This document shows, piece after piece, positions 8,295 through 16,983 of a stretch of DNA of 64,000 bases; position 1 is the first letter of the stretch; each line of letters starts with the position of its first letter. The position numbers were made by a program, and so were the translations under genes. The notes below the pieces were generated by a model that was not told the DNA's origin, did not search any database, and worked only from the letters and a program-made list of their open reading frames with translations. Origin of the DNA: Moorena producens 3L (GTDB taxonomy: Bacteria; Cyanobacteriota; Cyanobacteriia; Cyanobacteriales; Coleofasciculaceae); NCBI RefSeq assembly GCF_000211815.1, contig NZ_GL890874.1, forward strand, positions 106,320-170,319, read 5' to 3'.

Positions 8295-9167
8295 ATGAAT
8301 AAACTCTTCCGATGTCTTGGTGCGCGTTCCCATGGCGAGGGAACCTCGCCGGGGTCGCACCGCTATCTAGGAATTCTTGTCACTCTTATCTTGAATAGTA
8401 TCGGGCTACACTCCTGTACCCCTCAAATTAGTCCCTGTCACATTCAAACTCAAGAAGCTCGAAGTATAAGTGTGCAGTCTAATGAGCCTATCTATAACGA
8501 GATTTTTGGCAATCAAGAATGCTCACCTCAAAAGCTTGTCTTAAGAATTCCTGTAAACTCAATACAAGAAATTCCAGATACCAATAGTTTACTGAATCAT
8601 AGATATACTCCCAATATTGTAACCTTATTAACATTTTCTCATCAACCTAAAAGTTTTTATATCAGACGTATTGATAACCATAAGGACGGATGGGTTTATA
8701 AAAAAGCTAGTTGCTTAGCTTGGAAATGGTCTAGGGAAGATGAGCAACAAGTTTTAAATTTAAGTCTGGAGAGAAATCTCCAAATTCGTGACCCTAAAAT
8801 TAAAAGTGTTATTTTCATAGTTTCTTTGCCCTTTGAAATCAAAGATGCTCAAACCAATGTTAACCTTCAAGTTTACACCTGGGACTTATTTGAAGGAATT
8901 TATTATTTAAAACTCAAAAATTATCCCAATTTAAAAGAAATATTAAGACAAAAGGAGAGGAGAAGCAGTCAAGCCAGTAATGCATTTCGTGATGGGAAAA
9001 CTGTTAAACATGAAATTCAAAAAGAATTAAACCAGATAGATGATATTGGAGGAATACATCTTAATAATTATTTTGAGTCAATACTGGATGGAGAATACCT
9101 CAAAAAATATACTCCTAGTTCAGAGTATAACTATTGCGAAATACCGGAGGATTTAAAAAAATTATAA
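8295..9167 (+). CDS. Putative lipoprotein of unknown function with in-frame palindrome insertion
   Basis: I do not recognise this 290-aa protein. The frame is open from 8148, but ATG 8295 gives a signal peptide: MNKLFRCL, then 15 residues GARSHGEGTSPGSHR, then YLGILVTLILNSIGLHSC with a lipobox-like LHSC. Those 15 residues are encoded by a P-family palindrome (8319-8361); leaving them out yields an ordinary lipoprotein signal. The mature part is polar and A+T-rich with no obvious domain. A four-helix membrane protein gene follows after 147 bp, and the two may be functionally linked. Whether the interrupted signal peptide still works is unknown. Confidence 0.55.
   Translation: MNKLFRCLGARSHGEGTSPGSHRYLGILVTLILNSIGLHSCTPQISPCHIQTQEARSISVQSNEPIYNEIFGNQECSPQKLVLRIPVNSIQEIPDTNSLLNHRYTPNIVTLLTFSHQPKSFYIRRIDNHKDGWVYKKASCLAWKWSREDEQQVLNLSLERNLQIRDPKIKSVIFIVSLPFEIKDAQTNVNLQVYTWDLFEGIYYLKLKNYPNLKEILRQKERRSSQASNAFRDGKTVKHEIQKELNQIDDIGGIHLNNYFESILDGEYLKKYTPSSEYNYCEIPEDLKKL
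8319..8361. repeat. P-family palindrome (copy 1), inside a coding sequence
   Basis: GGTGCGCG...GGCGAGG-GAA-CCTCGCC...GGTCGCACC, 43 bp. It keeps the reading frame open and adds about 15 codons between the basic start and hydrophobic core of a signal peptide. Confidence 0.8.
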
Positions 9168-9314
9168 CGTTTAGTACTAGTATGAGTTTGGGGATTTGGA
9201 CGACAAATTATAGGTAAAACCAAAGGTATAGGCTCCAAATGCTTCACCGGAAAAGAGTAAACTAACCAGACCCTAGTAGACACTACTCTACTTAATCAAC
9301 TGATGTGATGAGAT

Positions 9315-10202
9315 ATGACTGAATTTGAACCAGCAACTACCAAGTCTGAAAACTATATTGAAAAGCCGGAAGATCGTGAAAAGCTTGAAGATTGGTATCG
9401 CAGAGAAAAAAGACTTCAAGTCTTAATAATTTTGATATTGTTAGCACTTTTAATAATTTCTAGTTTTGGACAGTTGGCTCTATTAGATTACTCGTTTGGG
9501 GAAAGACTTGCTCTGTCAAAGGGTGATAAAATATTTGGAATTGAGACTAAGAATTTACTCAGTTTATTGGTAACAGGTGCTTTACCCATAACCTCCATAG
9601 TAGATGGGTCTGGAATTATTAGCAAAAAAATTAAGATACCTTTACCATTAACTAATGGATTATCTATAATTTGGCTGGTGCTCTTAGGAGATATATTTTT
9701 GAATTTCCAAGCCGTATTAGTCAGCAACGAATCCGGAGCAGTAGATCAGTTAATACCGGTTATTGCTTTTGTTGTAGCCATAATTTTTTCCACAGCTTCC
9801 CTTTGTCTAAGTAGAGGCATAGTAGCCGCTAGCAAAAAATTCATGGCCGCCAGAAAAAATCTTCAAATCCTAATGGTATATGGGATTAACCCTACCCCCT
9901 TGTATAAGGATAATGAACAACTTAAGTTAAGAGAAGAGAATCAAGCAGCAACAACAAAGGCTGAACAGGAACGAAAAATAGTTGTAGAAGAAATTAATCA
10001 ACACCAAGAAGCTTTAGAATTGGTAATCAAACTCGACAAAAATAAACTTAAATATCCCAAAATAGAAGCAAATAAAACCACAAAAAGTATCCAGGCAATT
10101 AACCAATTATTGAAAACCAAATTAGAGCGGTTATTTTCCCCTAACCCTAAATGTATTCAAAACAAAAAAAGTATTAATTACGGGGATAAAACTGCCAAAT
10201 AA
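9315..10202 (+). CDS. Membrane protein with C-terminal coiled coil, unknown
   Basis: A 295-aa protein with an acidic N-terminus, a first membrane helix at about residues 36-57 (VLIILILLALLIISS), and further hydrophobic helices near 83-100, 113-135 and 145-168. A long charged C-terminal region (about 195-270, rich in E/K/Q) is likely coiled coil. No family recognised. It follows the putative lipoprotein gene on the same strand. The start is ATG 9315; the upstream GATGAGAT is a weak ribosome site. Confidence 0.65.
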   Translation: MTEFEPATTKSENYIEKPEDREKLEDWYRREKRLQVLIILILLALLIISSFGQLALLDYSFGERLALSKGDKIFGIETKNLLSLLVTGALPITSIVDGSGIISKKIKIPLPLTNGLSIIWLVLLGDIFLNFQAVLVSNESGAVDQLIPVIAFVVAIIFSTASLCLSRGIVAASKKFMAARKNLQILMVYGINPTPLYKDNEQLKLREENQAATTKAEQERKIVVEEINQHQEALELVIKLDKNKLKYPKIEANKTTKSIQAINQLLKTKLERLFSPNPKCIQNKKSINYGDKTAK

Positions 10203-10300
10203 AACTATAATAAAAACCGAGTTATTGACGAAAATAAAGTCTTTAAAATAAGCATTAATCTATCAGCATTAAGCGTGGATATGAATCCTAGTATGGTAAG

Positions 10301-10327
10301 CTGTTAGGCATTTTTAATGCCTAACAG
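10301..10327 (+). terminator. Hairpin, possible terminator
   Basis: CTGTTAGGCAT and ATGCCTAACAG form a perfect 11-bp stem with a TTTTA loop about 100 bp after the membrane-protein stop. There is no strong T-run directly after it, so assignment as terminator is tentative. Confidence 0.5.
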
Positions 10328-10532
10328 TTTAGCCATTTTTTGATAAACCGCTTGCGACCCATAGACGCGAAGCGCGGCTCCGGTGTGCAGTAGGACGCGA
10401 AACCGAAGAGGGTTATATGCTCTGAGGGAACAGGCAAGGGGCAGCCAGAGGTTGGGCAGGTTCTGATATAGCACTACCCATTAAGATGTTTGACATTCCA
10501 TAACTCCGAAACGTAAGTAATCGCTTACTTTT

Positions 10533-10604
10533 AGGTGCGACCCGTGGCGAATTTAATTCGCCGAACGCGCCCCGCGTCTCCTACGGAGAACGGAAAGCGC
10601 ACCT
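10533..10604. repeat. P-family palindrome (copy 2) with an H-type hairpin nested in it
   Basis: The outer arms AGGTGCGACCCGTGGCGAA and CGGAAAGCGCACCT match other P copies. Near the core an extra segment GAACGCGCCCCGCG plus a TCTCC-TAC-GGAGA stem is inserted, resembling an H-family hairpin. This is a repeat inside a repeat. Confidence 0.7.
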
Positions 10605-10754
10605 TTGACTTCTGACCCAAGAACCTTGCTGACTTGCGCGTAGCGCTATACCCTTTCTTGAAAAGGGATGCCACATCAGATTGTCCGATGATTGGCTCGG
10701 GGTAATCGGTAATCCTACGACCATTACTCATTACCCATTACCAAAAGGGAGGAA

Positions 10755-10934
10755 AAAAAAGTCTATACTCTGGGATTTGAGCAACCAGACATTCTATATT
10801 TAGGGAAATTTGGCGAGAAGCTGCCAGAGGAAGTGAAACAAAAGGCGATGGAGACGAAACAGGCAATTGTTGATCACACAATTCAATTAACACGCGGGAG
10901 AATGGCACACGGCTTAAGGTCAAACCTAGATTAG
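10755..10934 (+). pseudogene. ORF fragment without start codon
   Basis: Sixty codons are open and look protein-like (VYTLGFEQPDILYLGKFG, then LPEEVKQKAMETKQAIV), ending in TAG. No start codon or ribosome site fits. Family not recognised; probably the tail of a deleted gene. Confidence 0.35.
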
Positions 10935-11425
10935 ATATGGAATAGTCAAAAACTAGACACCGATGAGCATTTAGCTTATCGACCATGACCTTCTACTTAG
11001 GGGAAATGACTTGGTATGGACAGATGTGAGTAGCCCCGATGGAGTGTTGTGAGCGGAGTGTTGTGAGCATTGGGTTACAGAGGCAATCAGAATCGATGCC
11101 ATCAGCTGCCGTTTTTCCAGAGGAATCTGGCGGGAGTTCCCTATTTTACAGCTTGCAGTTATTGTGTGAGGATGTTAGATCAAATTGGAGTCAAAGGTAC
11201 TACTCCTACTCCCGTTGCTATGGGAGTTATGTGAAGTACCGACAACTAAATCGAAGATTATGGTTGAGGCTTCTAGTTTCATCCGCTATCCCCTTCTGCG
11301 TAGAATCCCCCGTCCTTGACACCAGGGAGAGTTCAAAAAAGAACACACAAGCAGTGTTAATTCGCTTCCTTTCACTTATCAGGAACCCATTGTTAATGTT
11401 TAAGGAGTAAAGTATATAAACAATT

Positions 11426-11644
11426 ATGCCCAGTAAACAAGTTTTTGTTCGAGAATACAAAGTAAGAGCCCACAGGCGTACTATCCATACACGGGTTTAC
11501 AAGTTCATTTGCCACTACTGCAATACCCCTGCAGAGAGGGAGACTTATGCTACCTGTTGTCCCAAGTATGGAAATCGCTGCAAAGGAGTAGCCAGAAAGT
11601 GTCTTCGCTATCAACACGCTAACGAATCTGGGGGAAAAAAGTAG
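11426..11644 (+). CDS. Small cysteine-rich (zinc-ribbon-like) protein
   Basis: A 72-aa basic protein. Cysteines in FICHYCN (CxxC) and in YATCCPKYGNRC suggest a metal-binding finger; 6 cysteines in total. It starts MPSKQVFVREYKVRAHRR at ATG 11426. Its TAG stop is immediately followed by the ATG of the next gene, so the two are almost certainly translated from one mRNA. This type of coupling suggests joint action with the winged-helix protein, possibly on nucleic acid. Family not recognised. Confidence 0.6.
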   Translation: MPSKQVFVREYKVRAHRRTIHTRVYKFICHYCNTPAERETYATCCPKYGNRCKGVARKCLRYQHANESGGKK

Positions 11645-12523
11645 ATGTCTTATGTTCCATCACAGCCATCGCTACCATCGCAAAGTCAAAACATGTTAGC
11701 AGATTTGGTTGATTACTACCGACAAATGGTGGAGTATCATGAACAAGCTGCCACAGTTGCAAGAGAACAGCTTAACCATGCTAAAGCTTTGCTAAATACA
11801 AATGCATTAGCTCTACCAGAAAACAACTCCAACAAGTTCCTGCCTCCTGGAAATAGCAACCACAACCAGCAGGAAAAATACTACCTCACCACGCCAGTAG
11901 CTGAATTGCCCGCAGACTTCTCCACTGAAACTGAATTAGAGGAGTCAGCATTAGCACTCAAACAACAACTCGATTACCAGGAGCAGAGGATTACAGAAGC
12001 CATTGACCGACTCCTGGAAACCCACAGGGGTACGATCTTCCGAGTTGATTACCTGATCAGGGAGCTGTTTGGAGAGTTGGATAAAGACGATATTGCCTCG
12101 AAAACTTCTCTGGTCAAATCCATTTTGTTGAAAGGAGAGAGCCAGGGGTTATGGGACTCTATCCCTGACTCTCCAGGTTGCTACACCTTTTCTCTTGAAG
12201 ATTTTCCCGATTTAGTTGCTACCAATAAACCTCAGAGAAAGCCTGCCAAGAGCAAAGTTCGTCGGCCTTCTCCGCTACCTAAGTTAGAGCAATTAAAGTA
12301 TATGACCTTATATGAGCTCGTGGCTTCTGTGTTAAGAGAACACTATCCACAGATCATGAGTGCCGCAGATGTTTTGGACGTGCTTTATCCTAATGGTTTG
12401 GATCCTAAGAAGAAAAATGTAGCCCGTAAATCCATTAGTAACACCTTAACTAAAGGATGTGAATCTAAAGGCTGGAAACGAGTCCAGCCGGGGCGATATA
12501 TCTGGGCTGGCGGTTTCACCTAA
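11645..12523 (+). CDS. Protein with two winged-helix (HARE-HTH-like) domains
   Basis: A 292-aa protein. The N-terminus is helical and Gln-rich (about residues 1-60), followed by a coiled-coil stretch (about 95-130). Two related domains follow: about residues 114-182 (ITEAIDRLLETHRGTIFRVD ... CYTF) and about 224-289 (YELVASVLREHYPQIMSAAD ... GRYIW). Both have the HARE-HTH/winged-helix pattern of an N-terminal helix, a lysine-rich helix and a closing Gly-x-Tyr strand. The assignment is by pattern only. It is coupled to the upstream zinc-ribbon gene with no gap. Confidence 0.6.
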   Translation: MSYVPSQPSLPSQSQNMLADLVDYYRQMVEYHEQAATVAREQLNHAKALLNTNALALPENNSNKFLPPGNSNHNQQEKYYLTTPVAELPADFSTETELEESALALKQQLDYQEQRITEAIDRLLETHRGTIFRVDYLIRELFGELDKDDIASKTSLVKSILLKGESQGLWDSIPDSPGCYTFSLEDFPDLVATNKPQRKPAKSKVRRPSPLPKLEQLKYMTLYELVASVLREHYPQIMSAADVLDVLYPNGLDPKKKNVARKSISNTLTKGCESKGWKRVQPGRYIWAGGFT

Positions 12524-12568
12524 AGCTGAGTTCCGACACAAACGTTGTTGGTTATTGACAAACTATAA

Positions 12569-12660
12569 CAGGACTTAGGCAGTGACTTTATCTGTAGGGT
12601 GCGTTAATAAAGCACCCTACTACATAAGCGCATTTAATGCCCAGTTTTGCGTAAGTCCTG
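12569..12660. mobile_element. MITE-like element, 92 bp
   Basis: Terminal inverted repeats CAGGACTTAGGCA and TGCGTAAGTCCTG (12 of 13 match) enclose a hairpin GTAGGGTGC...GCACCCTAC. The AGGACTTACGCA terminus is common on cyanobacterial IS/MITEs. No transposase inside. Confidence 0.65.
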
Positions 12661-12692
12661 CTCTTGCTAAAGTGATGTCTGATTCTGATATG

Positions 12693-12850
12693 TATAGCAG
12701 AAGTCATTTGTCAGAAGTCATTTGTCAGAAGTCAAACTCTTGCGCTTCTTGATGCAGTCGCTCATGGGGGAAACCCCCAAGACCGCGCTGCATCGCTTAC
12801 AAAGGGTGTGAGACTTTTGTCATGTCCTAACTGCCCTGGCGACTGCTATA
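12693..12850. mobile_element. Mosaic TATAGCAG element, copy A (158 bp)
   Basis: The ends are TATAGCAG and CTGCTATA. Inside are copies of AGAAGTC (here interrupted by ATTTGTC), a hairpin around GGGGGAAACCCCC, and a common tail ending CTGCCCTGGCGACTGCTATA. The same layout recurs at 21983 and 26115, with a shortened version at 46998. Confidence 0.8.
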
Positions 12851-12928
12851 TTTATAGTTCTATTCCCTTGTCCGAAGTTCCCTATTGCTCACCACTGCGG
12901 CGAAGTCTAATTAAATAGATACAGACTT

Positions 12929-13735
12929 TCAAGCACCGTAACTCTGCCATGCCTGCCAAAAAATATAAATTGATAGGGAAAACAACAGCGTGCGAAATCC
13001 ATTGCTCACCACTTGGTCTGGTAACTTTGGCAAAAAGCGAGTACTAATTTGCGCTCCCAAAAAGCCTCCTATGCCCAGCAGCAGTCCCTCAATCCATAAG
13101 ACATTTCCCTGTAAGGCATGTCCTACAGAGGCTGAAACTGCTGTAATCACGATTACCCCTAGACTTGTCTGAATCGCAGTTTTAATCGGTTCTCCTAGGA
13201 GCAACATTTGGAGTGGAACCATAATTGTTCCCCCACCAATACCAAATAGACCAGCTAATAAGCCAGCCAAAGCACCTGTCGCTATCCTTGCTACAGTAGC
13301 TTTGGTGGAAGAGTTTGAAGAAGGTGTGTTGTTTGGTGCTCTTTGAGATTCCTGTTGCGCTCTAGACTTAAGCTGTTTGCGTAGTTGGATCAAATATATC
13401 GTAACCAATAGCAGTATCCCAAAGGCTACCAGTAACAAGTAAGGAGGGAACAGGTCCGCTAGATAGGCACCAATTTGTGCTGTGATTAGAGCCGGAAATC
13501 CGATGCCAATTACACTTTTTAGATCAAAGTAGCCCATCCGCCAGTTTTGCACTGTACCAGAGCTAGCCGTAATCACAATCGACAGACTACTGGTAGCCGC
13601 CGCTTGAACTGGTTGATATCCTAATGCCACTAACAAGGGGACGAGCACTACACCGCCGCCAATGCCGAGAAATCCGGCAAGAATACCTGCTAATAAACCG
13701 GAACCAGCAAAAATCAATAAATGGGTAGGAGTCAA
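12929..13735 (-). CDS. Sulfite exporter TauE/SafE-family membrane permease
   Basis: A 268-aa integral membrane protein with the duplicated TauE/SafE architecture. The first half contains GFLGIGGGVVLVPLLVALGY and the second contains GLFGIGGGTIMVPLQMLLLG, the two Gly-rich repeat signatures, separated by a polar loop (about residues 115-145). Family members export or import sulfur-containing anions or other small anions; the substrate here is not known. The start appears to be TTG 13735, with GGAG 12 nt upstream. The spacer before it is full of repeats, so the 5' end could have been remodelled. Confidence 0.88.
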   Translation of the reverse strand: MTPTHLLIFAGSGLLAGILAGFLGIGGGVVLVPLLVALGYQPVQAAATSSLSIVITASSGTVQNWRMGYFDLKSVIGIGFPALITAQIGAYLADLFPPYLLLVAFGILLLVTIYLIQLRKQLKSRAQQESQRAPNNTPSSNSSTKATVARIATGALAGLLAGLFGIGGGTIMVPLQMLLLGEPIKTAIQTSLGVIVITAVSASVGHALQGNVLWIEGLLLGIGGFLGAQISTRFLPKLPDQVVSNGFRTLLFSLSIYIFWQAWQSYGA

Positions 13736-13815
13736 GCCCTTCGCTCCAATTCAAAATTATCAATTCAAAATTAAAAAATACCCCACGAATTAATTCGGGG
13801 GCTTGAAACATCGCT

Positions 13816-13846
13816 ATCGGCTTTCGCCGACGCTGCGCGAACGCGA
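13816..13846. repeat. H-family hairpin repeat (minus orientation)
   Basis: Reads GTTCGCGCAGCGT on the minus strand followed by a CGGC-GAAA-GCCG stem-loop. Same 5' box as the other H copies with a different but complementary stem. Confidence 0.7.
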
Positions 13847-13898
13847 CCATTCAAAATTAAAAAATACCATATAAATGAATTCAGGCGCTTGTATCCTT

Positions 13899-13947
13899 AG
13901 GTGCGCTTGACCTTGGCGAATTTAATTCGCCAAGGTCAAGCGCACCT
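13899..13947. repeat. P-family palindrome (copy 3), perfect 24-bp arms
   Basis: This is the most regular copy: 49 bp with two perfectly complementary 24-nt arms (AGGTGCGCTTGACC... and ...GGTCAAGCGCACCT) around one central base. The core is GGCGAATTTAATTCGCC, shared by most other P copies. Confidence 0.9.
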
Positions 13948-14070
13948 GTGGAAACAATTCCAAATTAGAAGGCTATTCATTTTGAATTCAAAAATGGTCA
14001 TCCCTTTAGATCGCCTTTGGCTCAATCCACTTTTTTGCTAGCATAGCCGCTCTTGAGTCGTTGTTTAATT

Positions 14071-14130
14071 AGCGAACGCGCCCCGCGTGACCATTCGCGT
14101 AGCGTGGCCTAAAGGCCAAGGTCAATCGCA
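14071..14130. repeat. Nested H-family hairpins
   Basis: An outer GCGAACGCGCCCCGCGTGACC ... GGTCAATCG hairpin contains a complete inner copy, ATTCGCGTAGCGT plus GGCC-TAAA-GGCC, in its loop. This implies that one copy inserted into another. Confidence 0.7.
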
Positions 14131-14143
14131 TTTTGCTGGCAAT

Positions 14144-16441
14144 TTAGTTCTGGATTAGTTCATTGGGTATCGCCACTTTGATCACAACGGTTTCACCTTC
14201 GGCTTCCCAATGAGCGCTCGCCTCCACCTGGGAGTTTAGTTCTGGATTCATTGGTATTGCCACCTTGATCGCCACTTCTTCACCGACTTTTTGAGGAACA
14301 CTAGGAGGTTTTACCCTAGGCTGAGCTACTAGTGAAATAGGTTTGAGCAGGGGTTGGAAGCTATTGTCCTCTTGGAAATCAGCAACAGTTTCCATCGCCT
14401 TTGGCGCTGGTGCTACCACAGCAATTCCACCATTGAGTTTGGTAAGGGTAGAGCTTGGTACCTCAGCGGAGCTAATGGTGCTGAGGTTTGGATTACGGTT
14501 AAACACAAATCTGGGCTGGAGCAAACTTTTTAATAAAAGCCACAGCAAGCTCAATTCTCCAGGGGTATCACAAGGTTTCCACTGACCCACACCACAAAAC
14601 AGCATTTCAATTAAACACCTTGTCTGGGGTAAACTCATCTGCTGATTAAATCCTATTTGGAGAGTGGGAGTTTCACTCGTGAGGTCTGTGTGAGTAATCT
14701 TTCCTTGTAGTCGCAAGTTCTCCCCCATTATTTTCAGACTTACTTTGATATTATCTTTAAGGGAGATAGATAGCTTCTCGGTCAGCTTGATTTGAGCACC
14801 TACTTGGGAAATCAACTTAGTCATGCCCCAATAGGTTTGACCTCCTATATTTATTCGCACCACTTTACGTAAGTCAAACCATTCGTTAGTATCCGGATTA
14901 GGAGAATCCAAAAGGATTAGTAAGGCGATACTCAGCACCAGGAGATTGTAGCCACTCCAAATCCAAGCTAAGCTGATGCCTTGGGTAAGTTGGGCTGTTT
15001 CTAGGGATGGCAAACTGCTGACTGGTATCAATAATTCGCTCAGATTAAACCCAAAGCTAATTGCTGTAGCAACGAATACAATAATCAGCGGCGATGCTAA
15101 CTGCCAGTTGTAATTAAAACTCTCCCTAGATATTCCTTTCGGGGTTACTTTAAATCCTCTCGAAAAAGGATTCAGCATTGTCTGCAACACCGTTAATCCA
15201 ATCGGGAAACATGACACTACTGAATAAATATCTGACATGAAAGCGGAGCGAGAGCCGCAGTTTACCCAGGAGAATACAGAAAACTGTAGCAAATAGAAAG
15301 GAACTAAAAAACACAATACTTCCGTAGCTGTTGCTTTAAAGCAAATAATCCCGAAAAATGTATACGCTATGGGAACAATGAGAAAATAAATTCGTGACCA
15401 GCTAGTAAACCAATAAAGCAACCCATCTAAATGAACCAGTCTTTGCAGATGAGTAAGTCCAGGAATTCTTAATGGATTTGCGTCTAGAAAAAGTCCCTGT
15501 AAGGTACCTTGTGCCCATCTTAGCCGCTGAGATACATGACTTGCGATATTCTCTGCTGCCAAGCCAGCACTTAATTTTTCATCAAGGTAAATTAACTTAT
15601 AGCCAAGAGCCGATAAACAAACCCCAGTATAGTAATCTTCAGCGATGGAATCGGTAAAAAAGCCACCAATACTTAAGAGTGCGCTGCGCCTGACCACAAA
15701 AGACGTGCCACAACACACAATACTATTTGTGCTATCCCGAATTGGTTGAATGTGTCGATAAAATAATTCTTCTTCTGCCGTCAGAATGTTTTCTAAACCT
15801 AAATTATAGGCAACCGGATCGGGATTATAGTAGCTTTGGGGAGTCTGAACTAGAGCGACTTCCTTATCCTTAAAGAAACCCACAGTCCGCTTGAGGAAGT
15901 TCCTAGTAGGAATAAAATCAGCATCAAATACAGCAATTAAATCCCCAGAGGTTTGAGGAAAGGCATTGTTTAAATTACCTGCTTTGGCATTAAGATTATT
16001 TGGTCGCGTAATATACTCGCAGCCTAGCTCAGCTGCAAGTCTTTTGATCTCAGGACGTCTAGTATCATCCAGAAGATAGATCGTTTTTATTGTATACTCT
16101 AAAGCTTGACAACCAATAATTGTTCGTCGTAGGATAGAGGGATGTTCATTATACGTAGGAATAAGTATGTCAACAGACGGGGTAAAACGACCACTAATAA
16201 CCGATAATTCACCCCAATCAGCTTCCCGACTTCTATCTTTTATCTGGGACAAGAAAAACAGCTGAATGGTGCTACCAGCTAGCCTCAGTATTTCCGCTAG
16301 TAATAACCCCAAGCTAAAGACTCCATTGACCAGGGTATCCAGATTGAGGGTAAACAGCGATCGCCACAGCACATACTGAAGAGTCAGCAGTAGCAAAATC
16401 CCTACCACCACAAGCTGCCACTTAGAGCGAGTTTTTGTCAT
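14144..16441 (-). CDS. Cellulose-synthase-like family 2 glycosyltransferase
   Basis: A 765-aa inner-membrane processive glycosyltransferase. There are two N-terminal membrane helices (about 10-30 and 38-64), then a GT2 domain with DILIPTYNEH (91-100), DAD at 173-175, QTPQ at 199-202, acidic ED at 268-269 and QRLRW at 305-309, all hallmarks of BcsA-type synthases. A second membrane bundle spans about 340-520. A PilZ-like beta domain (about 530-620) would bind c-di-GMP. A proline-rich tail contains two copies of a VAIKVAIP/VVIKVAIP motif. No bcsB homologue is adjacent. The product, cellulose or another exopolysaccharide, cannot be decided. Confidence 0.88.
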   Translation of the reverse strand: MTKTRSKWQLVVVGILLLLTLQYVLWRSLFTLNLDTLVNGVFSLGLLLAEILRLAGSTIQLFFLSQIKDRSREADWGELSVISGRFTPSVDILIPTYNEHPSILRRTIIGCQALEYTIKTIYLLDDTRRPEIKRLAAELGCEYITRPNNLNAKAGNLNNAFPQTSGDLIAVFDADFIPTRNFLKRTVGFFKDKEVALVQTPQSYYNPDPVAYNLGLENILTAEEELFYRHIQPIRDSTNSIVCCGTSFVVRRSALLSIGGFFTDSIAEDYYTGVCLSALGYKLIYLDEKLSAGLAAENIASHVSQRLRWAQGTLQGLFLDANPLRIPGLTHLQRLVHLDGLLYWFTSWSRIYFLIVPIAYTFFGIICFKATATEVLCFLVPFYLLQFSVFSWVNCGSRSAFMSDIYSVVSCFPIGLTVLQTMLNPFSRGFKVTPKGISRESFNYNWQLASPLIIVFVATAISFGFNLSELLIPVSSLPSLETAQLTQGISLAWIWSGYNLLVLSIALLILLDSPNPDTNEWFDLRKVVRINIGGQTYWGMTKLISQVGAQIKLTEKLSISLKDNIKVSLKIMGENLRLQGKITHTDLTSETPTLQIGFNQQMSLPQTRCLIEMLFCGVGQWKPCDTPGELSLLWLLLKSLLQPRFVFNRNPNLSTISSAEVPSSTLTKLNGGIAVVAPAPKAMETVADFQEDNSFQPLLKPISLVAQPRVKPPSVPQKVGEEVAIKVAIPMNPELNSQVEASAHWEAEGETVVIKVAIPNELIQN

Positions 16442-16983
16442 AATCCCTTAACTGTAATTCCAGTATTGTCATTAGTTCTTGGATCATTAGTTCTTGGCAG
16501 AAGACCCCTATTACAGCCGATTGGGTTGAGGGGAGGGGATTGCCATCACCTGTAGGTTCATAACTAGTTTAGGCTCATAACTCGCTTGTTAGCACGAGCT
16601 AATTCCTTAGCTTCCCTCACAAGCTAAGGGGTAGACCGTCGCTTCCACCGTTCTTTATCTTAATTAACATTTAACTTGCTGATTGTTCACTGTTGACCGT
16701 TAACCCTTGACAGTGAAGATTACTCTGGTGTCAACACAAAATCCGTTGCTTAAATTATTCTGCAGGTTAAAGGTGTATCTGCCTGTGACCATTAACCCAA
16801 CTTAGTACAGTCTAATCCGACCTTGGACCCTACCTATGTTCCATAACTTTGACAGAGTCGCCCCTACCAAAGGGCTTTAAGGATGATGGAGCCACTGTAT
16901 TGGCACTTTGACTGAGACTATGGGTCGATCACCAACAGACTCTTAACAAGCTTTAACCTAGCTTAATTTAACATAATACTTTG
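16442..16983. other. Spacer upstream of the GT2 gene
   Basis: This 542-bp region should hold the GT2 promoter. I see an inverted repeat around CCTTAGCTT...AAGCTAAGG (about 16606-16631) and short heptamer-like repeats near 16685-16715. No coding potential. Confidence 0.4.

Larger units (their letters stand above)
10203..11425. other. Gene-poor accessory region with repeats
   Basis: This 1.2-kb region has no intact gene that I can support. It holds a terminator-like hairpin (10301-10327), a P-family palindrome with an internal insertion (10533-10604), an ORF fragment (10755-10934) and, near 11290-11330, a hairpin resembling an IS605-type right end. Small ORFs predicted on both strands between 11039 and 11425 look random. 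Confidence 0.5.
13736..14143. other. Repeat-filled spacer
   Basis: This 408-bp spacer holds two direct copies of a TTCAAAATTAAAAAATACC segment (13767, 13851), an H-family hairpin on the minus strand (13816-13846), the perfect P palindrome (13899-13947) and a double H hairpin (14071-14130). No gene is seen. Confidence 0.7.

Noticed and set aside
10531..11460. Several short frames on both strands
   Set aside because: Low-complexity or repeat-derived composition, no ribosome sites, and mutual overlap; only the fragment at 10755-10934 looked protein-like.
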